Notes under the pieces: generated by a model
What the model was told of the DNA's origin: nothing
What the model saw: only the letters and a program-made list of their open reading frames with translations
Database searches by the model: none
Translations under genes and position numbers: made by a program
Origin: Kitasatospora cheerisanensis KCTC 2395
GTDB lineage: Bacteria > Actinomycetota > Actinomycetes > Streptomycetales > Streptomycetaceae
DNA: 32,270 nucleotides
Direction: 5' to 3'
NCBI RefSeq assembly: GCF_000696185.1
Contig: NZ_KK853997.1
Location: 1,054,068 to 1,086,337, forward strand
Part shown: one piece after another, positions 26,690 through 32,270 of the stretch
Layout of the letters: every line of letters begins with the position of its first letter
Numbering within the stretch: the stretch's first letter is position 1

Positions 26690-26977
26690 GTCGGTCACCT
26701 CCCGTTTTGCGGTGGTATGTCCAGCATGCCCGGCGGGCGGCGGCTTAGGCAGAGGCCTAGGACCCGAACCGCCCGAGACCGGCCCGCCCCGGCCCGCCCC
26801 GCCCGGGCCCGAACCGGATCCGCCCGCTCCGGCTCCGCCTCCGTCGAAGGGACCAACGGCCCACCCGTGCGGGCCCCGCGACCCTGGCAGCCTTCCGGGG
26901 GTGGGAGAAGAGTGGGCTGCGACTCCCGGAGCGGGCGGCAGGGCCCGCGGGGGACTCGACCAGGGAAAGGCACTGCC
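26690..26977. other. Divergent intergenic region between XRE-PNPOx and USP genes
   Basis: No gene is supported in these 288 bp. TAGGC-AGAG-GCCTA (26746-26759) is an exact 5-bp inverted repeat close to the XRE-PNPOx side. The middle is long G/C runs and the right part leads to the USP ribosome binding site GGGAAAGG (26963-26970). Confidence 0.35.
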
Positions 26978-27841
26978 ATGACTCGTCCCGTTCTCGCCGC
27001 CGTAGACGCCTCCGTCCGCAGCCGGGCCGCCGCCCACTGGGCGGCCCGGGAGGCCGACCGCCGGGGGGCGCCGCTGCGGCTGCTGCACGCCTGGCCCTAC
27101 CTGGGGCGCAAGGCCAACGACCTGGTGAAGGTCGACGATCTGGAGACCGGCGCGCAGACCATGCTGGGCGACGTCGCACAGGAGCTGGCGACCGCGTACC
27201 CGGGGGTGGCGGTCTCCACCGAGCTGGTGCCGGACTCGGCGATCGACGGGCTGACGGCCGCCGCCGAGCAGGGTCAGCTGCTGGTGATCGGCACCCGCGG
27301 CCTCGGCGGTTTCCGCGGCCTGCTGGTCGGCTCGGTGAGCCTGGGCGTGGCCGGCCGTTCGAAGGCTCCGGTGATCCTGGTCCGGGAGGGCGGCCCGATG
27401 CCGGACTCGCCCGAGCCGGAGGTCGCAGTCGGCTTCGACGCGCTCGAACCGGCCGACGCCGTCCTGGAGTTCGCGTTCGAGGAGGCCCAGCTGCGCGGTG
27501 CCCGGGTGCGGGTCGTGCACGGCTGGGAGCTGCCGCCGACGTACGGCTACGCGGGCTGGATCCCGGTGGAGAGCGAGCGCCAGGAGCTGGGCGCGCTGGC
27601 CGTCGGCATGGTGTCCGACGCGGTCGCGCCGTGGCGCGAGAAGTACCCGCGGACGCTGGTGCTGGAGGACGTCCGCACCGGTGGCGGCGCGGCCGCACTG
27701 GTCGAGGCGTCCGCGCAGTCGGACCTGGTGGTGGTGGGCCGCCGCTCGCGCACCCTCAACCTCGGCCCGAAGCTCGGCTCGGTCGCGCACGCGGTGATCC
27801 ACCACGCGCAGGCCCCGGTCGCAGTCGTCCCGCACGACTGA
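26978..27841 (+). CDS. Universal stress protein, tandem USP domains
   Basis: A 287-aa protein of two USP domains. Domain 1 (about 1-142) has the nucleotide-binding pattern VIGTRGLGGFRGLLVGSVS, a complete G-x2-G-x9-G-S, so it should bind ATP. Domain 2 (about 148-287) reads VVGRRSRTLNLGPKLGSVAH, where the second glycine is replaced by serine, so binding may be weaker. ATG 26978 follows GGGAAAGG. Such tandem USPs accumulate in stress, stationary phase or hypoxia in actinomycetes. The divergent XRE-PNPOx protein is a possible regulator. A strong hairpin ends the transcript at 27882-27928. Confidence 0.9.
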   Translation: MTRPVLAAVDASVRSRAAAHWAAREADRRGAPLRLLHAWPYLGRKANDLVKVDDLETGAQTMLGDVAQELATAYPGVAVSTELVPDSAIDGLTAAAEQGQLLVIGTRGLGGFRGLLVGSVSLGVAGRSKAPVILVREGGPMPDSPEPEVAVGFDALEPADAVLEFAFEEAQLRGARVRVVHGWELPPTYGYAGWIPVESERQELGALAVGMVSDAVAPWREKYPRTLVLEDVRTGGGAAALVEASAQSDLVVVGRRSRTLNLGPKLGSVAHAVIHHAQAPVAVVPHD

Positions 27842-27881
27842 CGCCCCTCAGCCCCCGGCTCCTCCCCCGGCCGGGTCACCA

Positions 27882-27928
27882 GGCCGCCCCGTCCCCACCC
27901 ACCGCCTCCGGGTGTGGACGGGGCGGCC
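27882..27928 (+). terminator. Terminator of the USP gene
   Basis: Arms 27882-27900 and 27910-27928 pair at 18 of 19 positions around a nine-base loop, 40 bp after the USP stop. Confidence 0.65.
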
Positions 27929-27985
27929 GTGCGTTCGCCGCCGGCCGGACGCCCGCTGTCAGTCCCTGCGGGCAGGCTGACCGCC

Positions 27986-28555
27986 ATGGACAACGACGAG
28001 TTCTGGCAGCTGATCGACGCCGCCCGCGCGGCGACCACCCCCGCCCTCCCCGTCGAGGAGGCGCTGGTCGACGTGCTGGCCGGCCTCCCGGAGCCGGAGA
28101 TCTTCCGCTTCGAGGACTGCTTCATGCGCCTGCACGGCGCCCTGTACCGGTGGGACGTGTGGGCGGCGGCGTACCTGATCGGCGGCGGCTGCTCCGACGA
28201 CTCGTTCATGGACTTCCGGGCGGGCGTGATCGCCGAGGGCCGGGCCTGGTACGAGAAGGTCCTCGCCTCGCCGGACGCGCTCGCCGAGCACCCCGCCGCC
28301 GCGGGCGAGGACCCCTTCGAGGCGGAGGGGCTGTTCTTCAACGAGGCCGTCAACTACGTCGCGCCGCACGCCTTCGAGCGCCGCACCGGCGACCGCGAGG
28401 CCTTCTACCCGGCGTACGACCTGTACCGCGCCGAGCAGGGCGTCGAGAGCCCGGCCGACCCGGAGGCGGGCATGGGCGAGGAGTTCGACTTCGACGACGA
28501 CGAGGAGATGGAGCGCCGGCTGCCCCGGCTGGCCGCCCTCTACCTGGTCGACTGA
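27986..28555 (+). CDS. DUF4240 domain protein
   Basis: A 189-aa acidic protein. The N-terminal FWQLIDAARAAT, the central FEDCFMRLHGALYRWDVWAAAYLI and GGCSDDSFMDFRAGVIAEG match the DUF4240 pattern common in streptomycetes. The C-terminus is strongly acidic (EEFDFDDDEEMERR). Its function is unknown; the fold is thought to be all-alpha. ATG 27986 is used because the conserved start of the family (MDNDEFW) lies here, although the ribosome binding site is weak (GGCAGG). It ends 28 bp from the convergent phosphatase gene. Confidence 0.85.
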   Translation: MDNDEFWQLIDAARAATTPALPVEEALVDVLAGLPEPEIFRFEDCFMRLHGALYRWDVWAAAYLIGGGCSDDSFMDFRAGVIAEGRAWYEKVLASPDALAEHPAAAGEDPFEAEGLFFNEAVNYVAPHAFERRTGDREAFYPAYDLYRAEQGVESPADPEAGMGEEFDFDDDEEMERRLPRLAALYLVD

Positions 28556-28587
28556 CCGCCGAAAGACGGCAGTTGACGGCCGGTCAG
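28552..28587. terminator. Small hairpin spanning both convergent stop codons
   Basis: CTGACCG (28552-28558) pairs with CGGTCAG (28581-28587). The TGA of DUF4240 lies in one arm and the TGA of the phosphatase in the other. It is short, so a terminator role is only possible. Confidence 0.3.
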
Positions 28588-30259
28588 CGGTCGAAGCGGA
28601 ACGCCAGCAGCGTCGCGTCGTCCTCCGACAGCGGGCCGGACATGTCGCGGACCACGACGTCCACCAAGGTCTGCAGGACGGGCTCGGCGGCGTGCGCCTC
28701 GACCGCCGCGCAGAGGGCGTCGAGGCGGACGTCGATGTCCTGGTCGCGGCGTTCGATCAGGCCGTCGGTGTAGAAGAACACGGTGTCGCCGGCCCGGACG
28801 TGGGTCTCCACGGCCCGGTAGGCGACCACCGGGAGGACGCCGAACGGCGGGCCGAGTTCGGCGGGCAGCAGCGAGGCGCGGCCGTCGCGAAGCAGCACCG
28901 GCGGCGGGTGGCCGGCGCAGATCCAGCGCAGCAGGTGCCGGTCGGGGTAGTAGCGGGAGACGATCGCGGTCGCGGTGGACTCGTCGCTGTCGTCGCAGGC
29001 GATCCGGTTGAGCCAGCCGCCGAGCGACTCCACCAGCGCGCCGGTGAACGCCAGCCCGGCCAGCGCGTGCCGCAGCATCGACATCAGCGCGACCGCGTCC
29101 AGCCCGTGCCCGCGGGCGTCGCCGACGGCCAGCAGGGCGCGCCCGTCCGGGAGTTGACGGACCTTGAACCAGTCGCCGCCGACCCGGCCCTCGGCCGGGC
29201 GGTAGGCGACGGCGGAGGTCACGCCGAGGCCGACCAGGGTCGCGGAGCGCGGCTGCAGGGCGTCCTGGAGGCGCTGCACGACGCTGTGCTCGGCGTCCGC
29301 CCGGCGGGCCTGACGCTCCGTCTCCTCCTGCTGCTCGCGCAGCCGGCGCTGGCTCTCGTACAGCTCGGTGACGTCCTGCAGGACGGCGCGCAGGCCCTCG
29401 ATCGGGCCGTCCTCGTCGCGCACCACCTCGGCGACCAGCCTGATCCGGCGGGGGCGGCCGACGCCGTACAGCTCGGTGAGCACGTCGATGTCGGCGCCGG
29501 TGCTGAACAGCCGGTCGAGCTCGCGGTAGAGCGCGGGGCGGGCGGTCTCGGTGACCCGGCCGAGCACCTGGTGGGTGGTCATCGTCTCGGTGTCGGGGGT
29601 GCGGCCGAGCAGCACGGCCAGGCCCGGCGAGACGTCGAGCCGGCCGTCGCGCAGGTTCCACTCGGCCCAGCCGACCCGGGCGATCCGCTGCGCGGCCCTG
29701 GCCACCTCCTCCGTCCGGTCGTCGGTCCACAGCAGCAGCAGGCGGCGGCCGAGGCGGTGCACGGTGAGCCGCTCCCGGCGGCTGCGGGCGCTGCCGTCCG
29801 GGCCGGCGCCCTCCCAGCGGACGGCGAGGTCGCGCGCGGCGTGCCCGGTGCGCAGCACCTCCGCGACGGCGGCCGCGACCGGCTCCGTCCACAGCCCGGG
29901 GTACGCCTCGCGCAGCGACAGGCCGTGCCCGTCGGCGGCCCGGCCCGCCAGCTGCTCCGGGTGGTACGGGTGCCGGGCGGCGGACTCGTTGACGATCACC
30001 ACGGCCAGGTCGAGGACGGTGCCGTCGCCGTCGCGGACGGGTTCGGCGAGCAGCGAGGCCTGCGGGACGGCGTCCAGCAGGCGGTGCAGGTCCTGGTCCG
30101 GCGGGCGGGCGAGGTCCGGGTCGAGGGCGGCGTCCGGCACGATCTGCGGCGGCGGCCCGGGCGGCAGGCCGACGTCCGGCCGGGGAGCTCCTCGCGCAGC
30201 CGGCGGACGGTCCGGCGCAGCGCCTCGCCCCAGTCGGCCTGTTCGGCTCGCCCGTACAA
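28584..30259 (-). CDS. PAS-containing SpoIIE-type PP2C phosphatase (frame broken near N-terminus)
   Basis: A Ser/Thr phosphatase of the SpoIIE/RsbU type, which usually dephosphorylates anti-sigma-factor antagonists in stress signalling. In order: a PAS-like domain (LLDAVPQASLLAEPVRDGDG), a second PAS with DVTELYESQRRLREQQEETER as its exit coiled coil, then the PP2C core with metal motifs GGDWFKV, GDARGHGLDAVALMSML, CAGHPPPVL and FFYTDGLIERR. All catalytic Asp motifs are present. One base is missing near 30183: LRREEL-type sequence in one frame continues as PDVGLPPGPPPQIV in the next. The start is uncertain; TTG 30259 after GGAGAGGGG is used, and a GTG at 30379 after GGGAGG is the main alternative. 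It is divergent from TerD. Confidence 0.85.
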
Positions 30260-30426
30260 GCCCCGCCCCTCTCCGCTCGGCGTTCCCTGCCACTGTTCCG
30301 GCCCGCCCCACCGCCCGGCGACCGCACCGGCCCGGACGGGTGAGCACCGCCACCGGCAGGTCCGACGATACGTCACCACCCGCCTCCCGGACCGGGAACC
30401 CCCTGCTCAGGCGGGGCGTTGTCGGC

Positions 30427-30498
30427 TCGGAACGATCTTCGGAGCGCTCCTCGGACCGATCGTCCGGCCGGTCTTCTGACAGGTCGTCGGACGGTCCC
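30427..30498. repeat. Six degenerate 12-bp tandem repeats upstream of TerD
   Basis: Units start every 12 bp at 30427, 30439, 30451, 30463, 30475 and 30487, each beginning TC[GTC]G and centred on a CGGACCGATC-like core; the third unit reads TCGGACCGATCG. A separate palindrome GACGATCGTC follows at 30511-30520. The array sits between the divergent phosphatase and TerD promoters. Confidence 0.55.
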
Positions 30499-30552
30499 GG
30501 GAGAGCACCGGACGATCGTCGGCACGACTCACGGTTCGACTGGAGGAGCAGC

Positions 30553-31651
30553 ATGTCAACGGCCTTGGCGAAGGGCGCCAACGTTCCCGTGCTCCGGGAC
30601 GGCAAGGGCCCCGCGACCGTCCTGATCGGCCTCGGCTGGCAGGCCGCCGACGACTACGACCTGGACGCGAACGCGCTGCTGTGCGACAGCGCTGGGAAAG
30701 CGCTTTCCGACCAGCACTTCGTGTTCTTCAACAACCTCACCAGCCCCGACGGCGCCGTCACCCACCTCGGCGATCCCGGCGACGGCACCGACCGCGAACA
30801 GCTCCGCGTCGAGCTCGGCGCGGTCGAGCAGGGCGTGCAGCGGATCGTCTTCACGGTCGCCGTCTACCAGGCCGAACAGCGCCGGCAGGCGTTCGGCTCG
30901 GTGCGCGGCGCGTACGTCCGCGTGGCGGACGCGGCGAGCGGCGCGGAACTCGCCCGCTACGAGCTCGGCCCCGAACTCACCACCGAGACCGCCGTCGTCT
31001 TCGGCGAGCTCTACCGGCACGGCGGCGGCTGGAAGTTCCGCGCCATCGGCCAGGGCTACTCCTCCGGCCTGGCCGGCATCGCCACCGACTTCGGCGTCGC
31101 GGTCCTCGCCCCGGCGCCCCGGCCGCTTCGGCTCCTGCCGCCCCGCTGCTCCTGCGGCCCCGGCTCCCGCCGTCCCGCCGGTGCCCGCCGTCGCGCCCGT
31201 GCCCGCGCCGGCCCCCGTGCCCGTCGCGGTCCCCGCGCCGCCCGTCGCCGTCCTGCCCGAGACCGTCGGAGGTTCCCCGATGACCTGCTTCTTCGACCCC
31301 GCCCACGGCCCCGGCACCACGGCCGTCCTCTGGTCCCCGCAGTGGGGCGTCCCGCGCCAGATCCACTCCTGCGGAGCCTGCGCCCAGCGCGTCCAGACCA
31401 CCCCGCCGCCGTACTACACCGCGCCCGCCGCCCCGGGCTACGCCCAGCAGGGCTACCCCGCCCCGCAGCAGGGCTACCCCGCTCCCCACCAGGGCGGCGG
31501 CTACCCGGCCGAGCAGCCCCAGGGCCGCCGGTACGGCACCGGCGCCCTCATCGGCGCCGGCGCGGCCGGCCTGGTCGGCGGCGTCCTCCTCAACGAGGCC
31601 CTCAGCGACGACAGCCCGGACGTGATCGTCAACAACTACTACGAGGACTGA
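30553..31651 (+). CDS. TerD-family stress protein with C-terminal Cys/Tyr-rich extension (frame broken)
   Basis: The TerD domain spans residues 1 to about 185: LIGLGWQAADDYDLDANALLCD carries the Asp-rich calcium site, and HFVFFNNLTSPDGAVTHLGD and ELYRHGGGWKFRAIGQGY are typical. TerD proteins bind Ca2+ and are linked to tellurite and general stress. After a Pro/Ala linker comes a distinct C-terminal part: MTCFFDPAHGPGTTAVLW with CGACAQRV, then three QQGYPAP-like repeats, and a Gly-zipper-like hydrophobic segment GTGALIGAGAAGLVGGVLL before NNYYED. Two single-base deletions, near 31115 and 31140 in the linker, separate the parts. The alternative is a short separate gene from GTG or ATG near 31181-31280. 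ATG 30553 has GGAGGAG upstream. Confidence 0.75.
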
Positions 31652-31662
31652 CCGCTCCCCGT

Positions 31663-31695
31663 CGCGCCCCCGCACCCGCCCGGTCCGGGGGCGCG
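31663..31695. terminator. Hairpin terminator between convergent genes
   Basis: Exact 10-bp arms CGCGCCCCCG (31663-31672) and CGGGGGCGCG (31686-31695) around a 13-base loop, between the end of the TerD gene and the convergent 87-aa gene. Confidence 0.6.
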
Positions 31696-31697
31696 GC

Positions 31698-31961
31698 TCA
31701 CCATCCCGGGTCGTCGGGACGCTGGTGCCCGCACGGCACGTGGCTGCCGTCCTTCGCGAACACCTGGGCGTCGTTGGCCGAGTTCACCCACACCGAAATG
31801 CCCTGGGCGTGAACGACGACGTTGAACGGAGCCTCCTCCGGCTCCAGGTCCGTCACCACGGTGAACTCCTCACCGGGGCGCATCCAGTGATCGGTTCCCC
31901 AGGGCTCCACCCACAGGCAGAGCATGCTCTCGGTCTCGTTGCTCACGCTGGTCTTCGACAC
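31698..31961 (-). CDS. Small hypothetical protein (87 aa)
   Basis: An acidic 87-aa protein with a compact beta-rich look: MLCLWVEPWGTDHWMRPGEEF then FNVVVHAQGISVWVN. No signal peptide or membrane helix is present. I do not recognise a named family; similar short W-x-E-P-W-G proteins are frequent in streptomycetes. GTG 31961 is preceded six bases upstream by TAGGGT (31973-31968), which would make the transcript leaderless. Confidence 0.65.
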   Translation of the reverse strand: MSKTSVSNETESMLCLWVEPWGTDHWMRPGEEFTVVTDLEPEEAPFNVVVHAQGISVWVNSANDAQVFAKDGSHVPCGHQRPDDPGW

Positions 31962-31967
31962 GTCGGA

Positions 31968-31973
31968 ACCCTA
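31968..31973 (-). promoter_or_regulatory. -10 element of the 87-aa gene
   Basis: TAGGGT on the - strand, six bases before GTG 31961. No good -35 is visible. This is the same hexamer and nearly the same distance as at the Nudix gene. Confidence 0.4.
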
Positions 31974-32019
31974 GCGAGCCGGGTTCATCGCCCGAGCAGC
32001 TCCCCATCGGGCTCCTTCC

Positions 32020-32072
32020 CGGCGTAGCGGTGTCCCGGCGTACCGGTGTCCCGGCGTACCGGTGTCCCGGCG
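32020..32072. repeat. 16-bp tandem repeat, three copies and a partial fourth
   Basis: Units CGGCGTACCGGTGTCC at 32036-32051 and 32052-32067 are identical. The copy at 32020-32035 has one change (TAGCGG for TACCGG) and CGGCG begins a fourth. It lies between the 87-aa gene promoter and the promoter at 32165. Confidence 0.8.
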
Positions 32073-32164
32073 GCTTCCCGTCCGTATCCGCCGTCCCTGT
32101 GCTCACTTGTGTCTCGAACCGGTCGGTCGGGCTCCGGGGGCGGAGGCCGGTGCTGCGCGAAGTC

Positions 32165-32194
32165 TTGACGGTCCACCGACGACGCCCCTACGGT
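32165..32194 (+). promoter_or_regulatory. Consensus-like promoter reading off the right edge
   Basis: TTGACG (32165-32170), an 18-bp spacer and TACGGT (32189-32194), close to the housekeeping sigma consensus of streptomycetes. Confidence 0.6.
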
Positions 32195-32263
32195 GCGGGA
32201 CACCGGTGGCCCCGGGCGGGTGGCCACGGCATCCCCCACTCCGCGCCAGGAAGGGCGGCCGCG

Positions 32264-32270
32264 TTGCCCG
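32264..32270 (+). CDS. Possible start of a gene running off the right edge
   Basis: AGGAAGG at 32248-32254 is followed nine bases later by TTG at 32264, downstream of the promoter at 32165-32194. Only two codons are visible, so the product cannot be named. Confidence 0.3.

Noticed and set aside
32020..32072. CRISPR array or replication iterons
   Set aside because: Units are contiguous without spacers, and no cas, rep or dnaA-box features are present.

Overview
The window is a chromosomal segment from a high-G+C actinomycete, most likely Streptomycetaceae (Streptomyces, Kitasatospora or a close relative). This rests on near-saturated G/C at third codon positions, frequent GTG and TTG starts, a monomeric NADP isocitrate dehydrogenase, and small protein families typical of streptomycetes (DUF3291, DUF4240, TerD, CGNR, SpoIIE-type phosphatase). 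I see no rRNA, tRNA, CRISPR array, transposase or integrase.

Layout. 1-5.8 kb: the end of an unknown gene, a PLP-dependent threonine/serine dehydratase-like enzyme, an unknown acidic protein, a DUF6159-like membrane protein, an NADPH-dependent enone/alkenal reductase, and a SufR/COG2345-like regulator followed by DUF3291, with several palindromic operator candidates. 5.8-9.6 kb: the most interesting locus, a 114-aa two-helix membrane protein followed in the same reading frame by a 1128-aa STAND-type NTPase with a long helical-repeat C-terminus. The two share a repeated glycine/asparagine motif whose period runs straight through the TGA that separates them. 9.8-12.8 kb: an EcsC-like protein, a zinc-ribbon protein and an FAD-dependent oxidoreductase. 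13-16.8 kb: a cation/proton antiporter, and a TetR regulator in an operon with a TetX-like FAD monooxygenase preceded by three tandem operator palindromes. 16.8-20.7 kb: a PHP-type metallohydrolase, a Nudix hydrolase and isocitrate dehydrogenase. 20.8-24.5 kb: an SDR/DUF2867 protein and a CGNR zinc-finger protein, divergent from an MFS exporter, with the same 29-bp inverted repeat in front of both promoters. 24.5-28.6 kb: a secreted alpha/beta hydrolase, an XRE-PNPOx fusion divergent from a tandem universal stress protein, and DUF4240. 28.6-32.3 kb: a PAS/SpoIIE PP2C phosphatase divergent from a TerD protein with an unusual C-terminal extension, a small unknown gene, tandem repeats and a promoter leading off the right edge.

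Sequence quality. At least five genes (antiporter, TetR, TetX-like monooxygenase, SpoIIE phosphatase, TerD) read correctly only if single bases are restored. In every case the missing event is a one-base deletion, never an insertion, usually in a short G or C run. DUF3291 and the MFS 3' end probably have one each as well. This uniform polarity points to consensus error in the assembly rather than to a cluster of pseudogenes, so these genes are annotated at full length with the breaks marked.

Themes. Several regulator-target pairs sit next to their likely operators (TetR/monooxygenase, CGNR/MFS, SufR-like/DUF3291), and at least four genes appear to be leaderless, with a -10 hexamer five to seven bases before the start codon.
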